Assembly (NCBI RefSeq): GCF_018219455.1
Contig: NZ_CP056122.1
Span: 1,922,001-1,986,000, forward strand
Direction of reading: 5' to 3'
Source: Moritella sp. 5
GTDB taxonomy: Bacteria; Pseudomonadota; Gammaproteobacteria; Enterobacterales; Moritellaceae
Length of the DNA: 64,000 nucleotides
Shown piece by piece: positions 42,299-51,172 of the stretch. The notes below the pieces were generated by a model. That model ran no database searches. It saw only the letters and a list, made by a program, of their open reading frames with translations, and was not told the DNA's origin. Position 1 is the stretch's first letter, and every line of letters begins with the position of its first letter. Made by a program: the position numbers and the translations under genes.

Positions 42299-43867
42299 CT
42301 ATAAATGGTTGCCATTTATGTCCGTTCCAATAAGCACTTGGTCATCGGGGTTATCCGTGCTTTTATCTGCTATCCAAGGGGCTAGGCAATCACGATCTTT
42401 GACACAAGGGTCTGTTAAGCTGTTAAGAAAGGTCACCAATTGATCAACTTCCTCATTATTTAAGTTCAAGATTGGTAATCGTGATGTTCCATTTTGGCGC
42501 TCTTGCTCAAGTTTATCTAATGCAAGTTCGCCATTAGCTTCAACGTTTGGATATAAGCTTGTACAATTTGCGACATTCTTGAATTGTGCTAATTGACACC
42601 ACTCATTGTCATTAACATAATCATCAATACTGCGGACTGGGTTGATATGATGGCGCAGCACTCTTTCTAATGAATCAAATGTACCGGCGTGCCCATAAGG
42701 TGATGTTACAGCAATGTTTAATAAGCTTGGTGTTCGGAAGTTATATCTGTCCTGAGTATTACCGGTTACGCGCTCACGACCAAAATCATCATCGCCATTA
42801 CTGCCATCACCTTTGCCAATGCCGATTTGTGGAAAGGCAATAATGTTATGGCGTTCGTCACTTAACAGCGGACCACTATGGCACGCCGAGCAGCCTGCAC
42901 CATTGTCTTTAGCTGTATTAAAGAATAACAACGCACCTTGTTTTTGCTGTTCTGTTAACGCGGTAATATCACCATCGAGATAATTACGCCATGGCGAGTT
43001 GATAAACACCATAGATCGCTCATATTCCCCCATGGCTTTGCCGATGTTTGCGAAGGTGACAAGATCCTCTGTATCGGCATTACTATTGAATGCCGTTTGG
43101 AATTCGGTTAGCCATTGATTACGGGTTAATTCACCAGCGCCTTCGTCATAATCGCCCAGACGCGCGGCAAGGTGATGACGAATAACATCTCTGCTACTGC
43201 CATTTTCAAAATCAGCCGTTTTCATTTCGTGATTTGACGTAATGGGAAATCGAGTTTGTGCAACAACCAAGTTAGATCCAGCATTCTTATCTGTTACGCC
43301 AAAGCCGCTGTCTGGTGTACTAATGCCCGATTCCGTACCATTTTTGTCAACTTCTTTCCCTAAACTCTCGACGCGAGAATCCCAGAATAAACTACCGTCC
43401 CATAACGCGATATTAAATATGGTAGGGCTATTGCGTGGCACAAAGGGTATACCTTCACTATTGTTACGTCCCTGACCAAGTACTTGCGTATTTATTGATT
43501 CGACACCAATAGGGAGACTTAATTCGTCTGCACCACCAAGTGTCGGGTGATGACAGCTAGCACAGGCGCTATCAAAATTACCGCCGAGGCTTTGACTAAA
43601 GAATAATTTTTTACCTAAATTAGCAAGCGGGGAGTTAATCGAGGGAATATCACGGTTTGCGGTCGCTGAGCGGCCAAGATTTTTTTCGGTGATGAGTGTT
43701 TGTAGCAATATGTCTAATTCAGTTGGTTCAGCTGGTTGTGTACTGCCGTCATCAGAGTCACCTGCAGCATCCCCTAAATTACCATCATTACGGTGACATC
43801 CTGATAATGTCAATGCGAGAGATAGCATCATAATCAGTGCTAATGATTTTTTTATTTTAAATATCAT
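42299..43867 (-). CDS. Di-heme cytochrome c peroxidase-like lipoprotein
   Basis: From ATG 43867 it has 522 residues. The start MIFKIKKSLALIMMLSLALT, then LSGCHRN, is a lipoprotein signal. Two haem c sites are visible: CASCHH (about residue 100) and CSACHS (about residue 325). The MauG/CcpA-type core follows (GGADELSLPIG; RNSPTIFN; YGHAGTFDSLERVLRHH). It would reduce peroxide or oxidise a partner in the periplasm. The last 60 residues extend beyond the usual family end. The peroxide-forming amine oxidase lies nearby, but any link is inferred. Confidence 0.9.
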   Translation of the reverse strand: MIFKIKKSLALIMMLSLALTLSGCHRNDGNLGDAAGDSDDGSTQPAEPTELDILLQTLITEKNLGRSATANRDIPSINSPLANLGKKLFFSQSLGGNFDSACASCHHPTLGGADELSLPIGVESINTQVLGQGRNNSEGIPFVPRNSPTIFNIALWDGSLFWDSRVESLGKEVDKNGTESGISTPDSGFGVTDKNAGSNLVVAQTRFPITSNHEMKTADFENGSSRDVIRHHLAARLGDYDEGAGELTRNQWLTEFQTAFNSNADTEDLVTFANIGKAMGEYERSMVFINSPWRNYLDGDITALTEQQKQGALLFFNTAKDNGAGCSACHSGPLLSDERHNIIAFPQIGIGKGDGSNGDDDFGRERVTGNTQDRYNFRTPSLLNIAVTSPYGHAGTFDSLERVLRHHINPVRSIDDYVNDNEWCQLAQFKNVANCTSLYPNVEANGELALDKLEQERQNGTSRLPILNLNNEEVDQLVTFLNSLTDPCVKDRDCLAPWIADKSTDNPDDQVLIGTDINGNHL

Positions 43868-44132
43868 ATCAGATCCCACTCACTTGTAATTTGTTTTTCG
43901 AATTACTTAGTCTAATTAATGAGTATGGAAGAACAATGCGATAAATAAGGAATAAATATCTAAAATAACGCTAATTTGTAAAATTTATGCAATTTTAAAG
44001 TGTAACTTAGTGATAGATGAAACTGTTAATTACCTTTTTTATATTCACTTATTTAGATAACCAGACTATGGTTTGAGCATGGTTGTGTATTTCTGTATGT
44101 TAATTACGACAGTTTTCAAGGCGGTAGTAACA

Positions 44133-44681
44133 ATGCTAAGACACTATTATGTATCTGATGATCTTGATGAGTTAGAGATTGTTGAAAAGGAGCTAGAAGC
44201 AGAAGGATTTACTGAACCTCAAATTCATGTATTAAGTCTTGATGATTGCCATGTTGAGCAGCACCATTTACATGAAGTTGAATCATTACTTAAACAAGAT
44301 GTTATTCGAGGGGGAGAAATAGGGGCTGGTGTTGGCGTTATCATTGCGATGTTTGCGTTAGTGATACCCTATATGATGGGATGGACGAATGGTGGGGCTG
44401 GTTGGTTACCCTTTATATTTTTGTCTATTTTGAGTTTTGGGTTTTGTATTTGGGAAGGCGGATTCATTGGTTTTCAGAAGCCGAATGCGAATTTTGTTCG
44501 CTTTCAATCGCTATTAATAAAAGGGAAACATATCTTATTTGTCGATGTGGACCCGGTACAAGAGCATAATTTTGGCGTGATCATGCGATCGCACCCCGAT
44601 GTTAAACCGGTCGGTTGTGGCGCGGGTTCTCCACATTGGGTAGTGAGTTGTCAGGATACATATAACCGCATGATGAAGTGA
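44133..44681 (+). CDS. Membrane protein of unknown function, 182 aa
   Basis: From ATG 44133 (AAGGCGG upstream) it begins MLRHYYVSDDLDELEIVEKE. The soluble N-terminal part holds a ferredoxin-like-fold pattern (LEAEGFTEPQIHVLSLDD). A Gly-rich helix (GEIGAGVGVIIAMFALVIPY) and a second helix follow, and then a soluble end. Such proteins resemble DUF1269-like membrane proteins and often sit beside cytochrome oxidase genes. It lies 134 nt upstream of the cox operon on the same strand. Confidence 0.7.
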   Translation: MLRHYYVSDDLDELEIVEKELEAEGFTEPQIHVLSLDDCHVEQHHLHEVESLLKQDVIRGGEIGAGVGVIIAMFALVIPYMMGWTNGGAGWLPFIFLSILSFGFCIWEGGFIGFQKPNANFVRFQSLLIKGKHILFVDVDPVQEHNFGVIMRSHPDVKPVGCGAGSPHWVVSCQDTYNRMMK

Positions 44682-44815
44682 CCACCTTAAACACGGCCTT
44701 AGTTATTTCGTAACGCAATTCAAATTTCTTGCGCTATGCTTATTAATTACACTGGTTTTCAGGTCACTAGTTAGTTTTATATTTTGTAAAACTGACAATA
44801 ATTGATGGTTCAATT

Positions 44816-46186
44816 ATGGTTATTGCGGTAGTAATTCTCTTACTGGTTATTAGCTCCTTATTGTTTCATTTCTTTAGTCCATGGTGGTTTACGCCTATCG
44901 CTTCTAATTGGACTGCAATAGATCAAACTATCAATATTACCTTCTGGGTCACGGGTGTCGTATTTGTTGCCGTGAACCTGTTTCTCGCTTATGTGGTGTA
45001 TCGGTTCCGTTACAACAAAAAAAGAAAAGCAGATTATGATCCGGAGAATCGTAAATTAGAAGGTTGGTTAACGGTATTAACGTCGATTGGTATTATCGCT
45101 ATGCTAACACCCGGGCTGTTTGTTTGGGCTGATTTTGTCAATGTGCCAGCAGATGCGAGTGAGGTCGAAGTGGTTGGCCAGCAATGGCATTGGAGTTTTC
45201 GCTTACCTGGTGAGGACGGCAAACTTGGTCGTACAGCCATTCCGTTAATTAATCAGAATAATCCGTTTGGTATCGACCCTGAAGATCCCCATGGGCAAGA
45301 TGACGTGTTGATCAATAGTAATGAATTACATCTGCCTATCGAACATCCTGTTAAAGTGTTATTGCGCTCTAAAGATGTGTTACATAATTTCACCGTGCCT
45401 CAATTTAGAGTGAAAATGGACTTGGTGCCTGGCACTCAATCTTACCTGTGGTTCACACCTACTTTACTTGGTCGTTTCGAAATTCTATGCCTCGAGTTAT
45501 GTGGTATTGCTCACTATACAATGCGTGGACACGTTGTTGTTGAATCTGAACGTGATTATCAAACATGGCTTAACCAACAGCCAACATTTAGCCAAAGCCT
45601 TGCTCGTATTAGTCGTGAAATTTCGGCAGGTCAGCAGATGTATACCACGTGCATTGCCTGTCATGGCGCGAATGGTGAAGGGAATAGCACGATAGGTGCG
45701 CCAGCATTAGCGGGTCAGGAACGTGATTACCTTAATCGGCAGTTACATTATTTCCGTAATAATATTCGTGGTGGCAGTGATGATGATATTTATGGCCGTC
45801 AAATGTTACCGTTTGCAGCAATGTTAGCTGACGATACAGCAGTGGCTAATATCAGTCGTTACCTTAATTCGTTGCCGCCTGTGACTGTGACTCAGTCAAC
45901 GGAACATCGAGGTAATGTGTCGGTTGGACGAGAACTATATCAGAATTGTGCCGTTTGTCATGGTGAACTTGCTCAAGGTAATTATGCCCAGAAAGCACCT
46001 AAATTAGCGGGACAGCATACAGGCTACCTCAAGCGTCAATTAGAGAATTATCAAAGAGGTATTCGCGGTACACATCCACAAGATATGTATGGTTCTCAGA
46101 TGATTCTGATGTCTAAGTTGCTGCACGACGATCGCGCTATCGACGATGTTCTCGCGTATATCGCTATATTACAGCCAGTTAAATAA
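44816..46186 (+). CDS. coxB: Cytochrome c oxidase subunit II with two fused cytochrome c domains
   Basis: The protein has 456 residues. Two N-terminal helices (about residues 1-15 and 33-62) precede the periplasmic CuA domain. GQQWHWSF supplies the conserved aromatic residues. The CuA ligands are HNFTVPQFRVKMD and CLELCGIAHYTM (C-x3-C with histidine and methionine). Two cytochrome c domains follow, with CIACH (about residue 279) and CAVCH (about 379). It accepts electrons in haem c and passes them to CuA and subunit I. A two-haem version is unusual, since caa3 oxidases normally have one. It overlaps nothing and starts the operon. Confidence 0.93.
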   Translation: MVIAVVILLLVISSLLFHFFSPWWFTPIASNWTAIDQTINITFWVTGVVFVAVNLFLAYVVYRFRYNKKRKADYDPENRKLEGWLTVLTSIGIIAMLTPGLFVWADFVNVPADASEVEVVGQQWHWSFRLPGEDGKLGRTAIPLINQNNPFGIDPEDPHGQDDVLINSNELHLPIEHPVKVLLRSKDVLHNFTVPQFRVKMDLVPGTQSYLWFTPTLLGRFEILCLELCGIAHYTMRGHVVVESERDYQTWLNQQPTFSQSLARISREISAGQQMYTTCIACHGANGEGNSTIGAPALAGQERDYLNRQLHYFRNNIRGGSDDDIYGRQMLPFAAMLADDTAVANISRYLNSLPPVTVTQSTEHRGNVSVGRELYQNCAVCHGELAQGNYAQKAPKLAGQHTGYLKRQLENYQRGIRGTHPQDMYGSQMILMSKLLHDDRAIDDVLAYIAILQPVK

Positions 46187-46205
46187 GGTTTGGCAGGAGG
46201 TTTTA

Positions 46206-47948
46206 GTGAAAGAAATGCAGCCTATAGCAGACGACCACCAACCATCAGGCTTCTTTGCTAAGTATGTGTGGAGTCTGGATCATAAAGTGATTGCGATTCA
46301 ATATTCAATCACGGCTATTTTTGTCGGCTTGATCGCTTTAGTATTATCTGCGCTAATGCGTTTACAGCTCGGCTTTCCTGATCATTTCTCTTTTATTGAC
46401 CCAAGCTCTTATCTGCAATATGTCACCATGCATGGGATCATTATGGTGATCTATTTGCTTACCGCATTATTACTCGGTGGATTTGGTAATTACCTGATTC
46501 CATTGATGATTGGCGCTAGGGATATGGTGTTTCCTTATCTTAATATGCTGAGTTTTTGGACTTATTTGGTCTCGGTTATCGTACTGATATCCAGTTTTTT
46601 TGTTACCGGAGGGCCGACTGGTGCAGGGTGGACCTTGTACCCACCACAAGCTATTTTACAAGGTACACCGGGGGCTGATAACGGCATATTGTTGATGTTG
46701 TTATCGCTGGCCATTTTTATTATTGCTTTTACTATGGGTGGGCTTAATTACGTGACCACGATATTGCAAGCGCGTACTCGTGGTATGACCCTGATGAGAA
46801 TGCCACTGACATTGTGGGGCATTTTCATTGCTACTATTTTAGGCTTGTTGGCATTCCCAGCGTTACTGGTCAGTGCGATTATGATGTTGTTTGATAAATT
46901 ACTGGGTACCAGCTTCTTCATGCCTGCGATCTTATCTTTAGGTGAAAACTTAGACTACACCGGCGGGAGCCCCATCTTATTTCAGCATCTATTTTGGTTT
47001 TTTGGTCACCCGGAGGTATACATTGTCGCTTTGCCTGCATTCGGCATGGTGTCGGATGTGATAGCTACTCACGCCCGTAAAAATATCTTTGGTTACCGGA
47101 TGATGGTATGGGCGATCGTCGCGATCGGTGGGCTTAGTTTTGTGGTGTGGGCGCATCATATGTATGTCAGTGGTATGAATCCTTATTTTGGTTTCTTCTT
47201 TGCCACCACCACCTTGATTATTGCAGTACCGACAGCATTGAAAGTCTATAACTGGCTGCTTACGTTGTGGCGTGGCAATATTCATTTTACAGTGCCGATG
47301 TTCTTTGCTATTGGCTTTATCTTTACTTTTACGCACGGTGGTCTAACAGGTTTGTTCTTGGGTAATGTGGTGGTTGATTTACCTTTGTCGGACACATTTT
47401 TTGTAGTCGCGCATTTTCATATGGTGATGGGGGTGTCACCGATCATGGTGCTGTTTGCAGCCATCTATCATTGGTTCCCGTTAGTGACGGGTCGTCTGTT
47501 GCATACGGGGCTGGGTAAATTACATTTCTGGGTCACTTTCCTTGGCACCTATGCGATTTATTTACCGATGCACTATCTTGGTTTTCTTGGTGTGCCGCGC
47601 CGTTATTTTGCGCTGGGTGATACTGATTTCATTCCCGATTCTACACAAACACTTAACGCTGGTATCACTGTTGCTGCTTTGATTGTTGGTGTGGGTCAGC
47701 TGATCTTTATTTTCAATCTAATCTGGAGTTTACGACGGGGTAAGCAGGCCGTTGCTAACCCTTGGCAAGCGACGTCGTTGGAATGGCAGACGCCGCAATG
47801 CCCGCCTGTGCATGGTAATTGGGGGGATAACGTGCCTGTCGTTTACCGGTGGGCTTATGATTATAGTGTACCTGGACACAAAACTGATTTTACCCCACAA
47901 AATATAATGGATTCAGAGTGTTTATTAACAGACAAGGGAGGGCGGTGA
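46206..47948 (+). CDS. coxA: Cytochrome c oxidase subunit I
   Basis: From GTG 46206 it has 580 residues. AGGAGG (46195-46200) is 5 nt before this GTG, so it is preferred to 46146 or to ATG 46215. Twelve or so helices hold the haem and copper ligands: YVTMHGIIMVIYL (haem a), GHPEVYIVALPAFGM (CuB His and the cross-linked Tyr), WAHHMYVSGMNP (two CuB His) and HFHMVMGVSP (haem a/a3). The Tyr in HPEVY marks a haem-copper oxidase of the A family. It reduces oxygen and pumps protons. Confidence 0.96.
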   Translation: MKEMQPIADDHQPSGFFAKYVWSLDHKVIAIQYSITAIFVGLIALVLSALMRLQLGFPDHFSFIDPSSYLQYVTMHGIIMVIYLLTALLLGGFGNYLIPLMIGARDMVFPYLNMLSFWTYLVSVIVLISSFFVTGGPTGAGWTLYPPQAILQGTPGADNGILLMLLSLAIFIIAFTMGGLNYVTTILQARTRGMTLMRMPLTLWGIFIATILGLLAFPALLVSAIMMLFDKLLGTSFFMPAILSLGENLDYTGGSPILFQHLFWFFGHPEVYIVALPAFGMVSDVIATHARKNIFGYRMMVWAIVAIGGLSFVVWAHHMYVSGMNPYFGFFFATTTLIIAVPTALKVYNWLLTLWRGNIHFTVPMFFAIGFIFTFTHGGLTGLFLGNVVVDLPLSDTFFVVAHFHMVMGVSPIMVLFAAIYHWFPLVTGRLLHTGLGKLHFWVTFLGTYAIYLPMHYLGFLGVPRRYFALGDTDFIPDSTQTLNAGITVAALIVGVGQLIFIFNLIWSLRRGKQAVANPWQATSLEWQTPQCPPVHGNWGDNVPVVYRWAYDYSVPGHKTDFTPQNIMDSECLLTDKGGR

Positions 47949-47950
47949 TA

Positions 47951-48652
47951 ATGAACATTATTCGTCAATTACTCAGTAAACCTTGGTTGTCAGACGATGC
48001 TGATATTTCCGAATCATATAATCAGACGCAATGTTTGAAGGTGACGCAGACCCAATCAACTAAAACTGCGCTGGTGTTTTTCTTGATGGTGGTGACCGTT
48101 GTTTTTTTCTTGATTTCAATTACCTTCTTATCACGTTCTCAATATCCCGATTTTACGGCGTTAGCGGGCCCGCCTTGGTTACCCTTTAGTAATCCCATTA
48201 CCCTTTGGGTGAACAGCGCATTCTTATTATTGGCGTCTATTTCTATTCGCTTTTCGGCTACTGCTAAGCCGATTAACGAGGGTGTGGGTCATACACGTAT
48301 GGTGTTGGCGTTATGCCTGACGGGGTTATTTAGTTGCTTGTTTTTAGTTGGGCAATTATTAGTGTGGCAGCAGCTTACTGCATCGGGTTTTGTGGTAAAT
48401 GGGAATCCTGCCAACAGTTATTTCTATTTATTTACGGGTATTCATGGACTCCATTTGGCTGGTGGTTTTATTGCATTAATTCGGGTTGTGGTTACCTTTG
48501 TTAAACATACTGATAGTGAACGATTGACGGCTAACTTACGCTTATGTGTTTGGTATTGGCATTATTTGTTTATTGTGTGGATGTTGTTGTTTGCGTTGTT
48601 AACGGCAACACCAGATACCTACAAAACGATTGCATTGCTTTGTGGTTTTTAG
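47951..48652 (+). CDS. Cytochrome c oxidase subunit III-like protein (first copy)
   Basis: The protein has 233 residues and about five helices. The subunit III marks GIHGLHLAGGFIALI (about residues 158-172) and LRLCVWYWHYLFIVWMLL at the end are present. GGAGGGCGGTG lies before the ATG (47951), which is 3 nt after the coxA stop. Together with the next gene it gives two subunit III-like proteins in one operon, as reported for coxO and coxP of the alternative oxidase coxMNOP in rhizobia. Confidence 0.88.
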   Translation: MNIIRQLLSKPWLSDDADISESYNQTQCLKVTQTQSTKTALVFFLMVVTVVFFLISITFLSRSQYPDFTALAGPPWLPFSNPITLWVNSAFLLLASISIRFSATAKPINEGVGHTRMVLALCLTGLFSCLFLVGQLLVWQQLTASGFVVNGNPANSYFYLFTGIHGLHLAGGFIALIRVVVTFVKHTDSERLTANLRLCVWYWHYLFIVWMLLFALLTATPDTYKTIALLCGF

Positions 48653-48661
48653 GAGAAGGTC

Positions 48662-49339
48662 ATGAATAATAACAGCCACAATGATGATGAAAAGAAAGGT
48701 TGGCAAAGTGCAGTATCTGATTGGTCGAATGATCGCACCGTGTTTGATATGCCTTGGCCTAAGTTTATGATGTGGGTATTTTTACTCAGTGACACCTTCA
48801 TTTTTGGTATTTTTCTAACCGCTTATATGAGTGTGCGAATGAGTACGGTTGATGCATGGCCTAATTCGAGTGAAGTATTTGCGTTAACGATCGCGGGGGA
48901 ACACGTGCCCTTAGTGTTGATTGCGATTATGACGTTCATTCTTATTACCAGTAGCGGCACGATGGCGATGGCGGTTAATTTTGCCTATCAAGGCGATAAA
49001 CGCAAAGCCAGTTATCTGATGTTTATTACTGCTTTATTCGGTATCTCTTTTGTTGGTATGCAAGCTTTTGAATGGAGCAAGTTGATCTTTGAAGAAGGGG
49101 TTCGGCCATGGAGTAATCCATTAGGCGCCGCACAATTTGGTGCCACCTTTTTTATGATCACTGGATTTCACGGTTTGCATGTGAGTGTTGGTGTTATCTA
49201 TTTGTTAGTCATTGCCAAGCGTGTACGTGCAGGTGATTATGACAAAAAAGGTTATCAAATGGTCGAAATATCAGGGCTATATTGGCATTTTGTTGATTTG
49301 GTTTGGGTATTTATTTTTGCTTTTTTCTATCTTTGGTGA
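48662..49339 (+). CDS. coxC: Cytochrome c oxidase subunit III (second copy)
   Basis: The protein has 225 residues and five helices. The marks FLLSDTFIFGIFLTAYMSVR (about residues 40-59), GMQAFEWSKL, TGFHGLHVSVGVIYLL and YWHFVDLVWVFIF are those of true subunit III. AGGAGAAGGTC precedes the ATG. It lies 9 nt after the first subunit III-like gene. Confidence 0.93.
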   Translation: MNNNSHNDDEKKGWQSAVSDWSNDRTVFDMPWPKFMMWVFLLSDTFIFGIFLTAYMSVRMSTVDAWPNSSEVFALTIAGEHVPLVLIAIMTFILITSSGTMAMAVNFAYQGDKRKASYLMFITALFGISFVGMQAFEWSKLIFEEGVRPWSNPLGAAQFGATFFMITGFHGLHVSVGVIYLLVIAKRVRAGDYDKKGYQMVEISGLYWHFVDLVWVFIFAFFYLW

Positions 49340-49348
49340 GGTGTGATC

Positions 49349-49666
49349 ATGAAGTCCACACAAACACATAAAATTGGTCAAGTGCATCCTATTAGTCTTT
49401 ATCTTAAAGCATGGTTATTGTTATTTACCTTAAGCGCTTGTTCTTATATGGTGGATTATTTTCAGGTTCAAGGCTATTTACGCTGGGCGCTTATCTTGTT
49501 TTTTATGGTCATGAAAGCGGGGTTGATTTTAACTGTGTTCATGCATCTAAAATGGGAACGGTTTGCAGTTAAGCTACTGTTATTTATTCCTCCTATTGCG
49601 ATCTTGATTTTCATTACCTTAATGAATGTAGAAGCCAGTTATGTGTTTATAAGTAGGCATTTATAA
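49349..49666 (+). CDS. Cytochrome c oxidase subunit IV (COX4_pro/CyoD-like)
   Basis: From ATG 49349 it has 105 residues and three helices. The family mark MKAGLILTVFMHLKWERFAV lies near residues 61-80. GAGGTG is 7 nt before this ATG, so the GTG at 49343 is not used. Small subunit IV proteins stabilise subunit I. It is directly followed by the sco gene. Confidence 0.88.
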   Translation: MKSTQTHKIGQVHPISLYLKAWLLLFTLSACSYMVDYFQVQGYLRWALILFFMVMKAGLILTVFMHLKWERFAVKLLLFIPPIAILIFITLMNVEASYVFISRHL

Positions 49667-49686
49667 ATAAATTCTTATATACAGGC

Positions 49687-50331
49687 TTGGGCTTAAGCAT
49701 CATATTTATTTTTTTTATTGTGCTAAGGGTCTTGTTTGGGTTGTATCAATCTCAACCCGTAGCGAAAATTAATGGGGTTGCCTTGAATGACGCGATGCCG
49801 ATTACGGACTTTGTATTACAAGATCAACATGGCAATCGTTTTACTCAGGATGACTTGTTAGACAAGTGGCATATCGTTGCTGCAGGTTATACGCACTGCG
49901 GCGATATTTGTCCTATGACGTTATTAGCACTGAGTCAATTCCAGTTTCATTTAGAACAAAGTGCATTTGAGGATGATGTTGATATTATTTTTTATACCGT
50001 TGATCCTCAGCGTGATACCCCCCAAGTATTGGCCGAATACTTGGTATTTTTCGCTCCTGAGATTATAGGGCTAAGGCAAGTTGAGGAGGTGACTTATTTA
50101 GGGTTTGTAAATAGTTTAAATATTATTGCCATTTATGAATATGAAACCACTAATGACAATTATAGCGTTAGCCACAGCTTCGCTTTTATGGTGATTAATC
50201 CTGAAGGGAAATTACAAGCTGTACTTGAACCTGAAACCAACCATTTTGGTGATGCAATATTATCATCGGATCTCTTATTTGAAGATTTTAAGCGAGTACG
50301 GCAGCGTTATAACGATGCTAAAGGAAGTTGA
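49687..50331 (+). CDS. Sco1/SenC copper chaperone
   Basis: The protein has 214 residues and one N-terminal helix, so it is anchored with its domain outside. The thioredoxin-like site reads YTHCGDICPMTLLALSQF (about residues 76-93) with the copper-binding C-x3-C, and the third ligand His is in YSVSHSFAFMVINPEG (about 158-173). It delivers copper to the CuA site of subunit II. The start is a TTG, because no ATG or GTG precedes the helix in frame. It closes the oxidase operon. Haem A synthesis genes are not present. Confidence 0.9.
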   Translation: MGLSIIFIFFIVLRVLFGLYQSQPVAKINGVALNDAMPITDFVLQDQHGNRFTQDDLLDKWHIVAAGYTHCGDICPMTLLALSQFQFHLEQSAFEDDVDIIFYTVDPQRDTPQVLAEYLVFFAPEIIGLRQVEEVTYLGFVNSLNIIAIYEYETTNDNYSVSHSFAFMVINPEGKLQAVLEPETNHFGDAILSSDLLFEDFKRVRQRYNDAKGS

Positions 50332-50479
50332 CCAACCTGAACGAGAGCCAGTTACGTATTGATTTTCAAGTTCATTCCCCCACTTATTTAACCTTGTTCT
50401 AACATAGACTCTACATACCCATAAAGTATTAATTATTATTTGCATAACCCTTGTATTTATAGGGTTTATTGTTGTATGG

Positions 50480-50493
50480 TTGATTCAAATCTA
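50480..50493. promoter_or_regulatory. FNR-like site near the grcA start (weak)
   Basis: TTGATTCAAATCTA fits TTGAT-N4-ATCAA with one mismatch. It lies only about 20 nt before the ATG, too close for normal FNR activation, so it may be chance. grcA genes are FNR/ArcA-controlled in enterobacteria. Confidence 0.3.
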
Positions 50494-50512
50494 CAACATA
50501 GAAGGTAATGCA

Positions 50513-50899
50513 ATGAGTAAGTTAAAAGGTATTCAAATCACTAAAGCTGACGATCAACGTCTTAATAATTCAATTTGGCTCATTGATGAAAGTGCAGAGC
50601 AAGCAAGGTGTATCGGTACTGTTAATGATGTGATTGCACAAGACGCGGTTGTTAACTTAGCTGAGCTAGGTAACTTTGAGTCGCGTGATATTGCCATCGA
50701 AGAGCCTGCTAAAGTAGAAGGTGGCCAACATCTAAACGTGAACGTATTAACACGTGAAACTCTTGAAGATGCAATTAAAAATCCGAGTGCTTACCCACAA
50801 CTTACGATCCGTGTATCGGGTTATGCGGTGCGTTTTAATTCATTAACATCAGAACAACAGCAAGACGTTATCAGCCGTACATTCTCTAAAACAATGTAA
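50513..50899 (+). CDS. grcA: Autonomous glycyl radical cofactor GrcA (YfiD)
   Basis: From ATG 50513 (GAAGG upstream) it has 128 residues. The start [20 protein letters not shown] and the C-terminal [20 protein letters not shown] match E. coli GrcA closely. The glycyl radical glycine is in [16 protein letters not shown] (about residue 103). It replaces the damaged C-terminal part of pyruvate formate-lyase after oxygen exposure. It is a single gene with its own terminator. Confidence 0.97.
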   Translation: MSKLKGIQITKADDQRLNNSIWLIDESAEQARCIGTVNDVIAQDAVVNLAELGNFESRDIAIEEPAKVEGGQHLNVNVLTRETLEDAIKNPSAYPQLTIRVSGYAVRFNSLTSEQQQDVISRTFSKTM

Positions 50900-50925
50900 T
50901 TATATCTGTTCATTATTATTTCCTT

Positions 50926-50949
50926 AACCTCAGTCATTACTGGGGTTTT
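50926..50949 (+). terminator. Terminator of grcA
   Basis: AACCTCAGT (50926-50934) pairs with ACTGGGGTT around a CATT loop, and TTTTAATC follows. Confidence 0.75.
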
Positions 50950-51172
50950 AATCTTCATACTTTCCCCATATTTTGAATGAATTATAAGCAATCTTGTGTC
51001 GTTTATTGATATTGAATATAGTTTATACTCGCCGCGCTTCTTAATCTGTTATCAATTGTGTATTTTATCGTTTAAATTGGTATTTCAAATGTTAATTATA
51101 AAATTTTAATGTGATTTTGTATTGAATCATCAAAAAATGATGGTTTTTATTAAATGGACTTAGGGAAAGTGA

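Noticed and set aside
46989-47336. 115-codon minus-strand ORF inside coxA
   Set aside because: It is a shadow of the conserved subunit I frame, with no ribosome site.
50480-50493. FNR box controlling grcA
   Set aside because: Kept only as a weak site because its spacing to the start does not fit activation, and no second site is seen.
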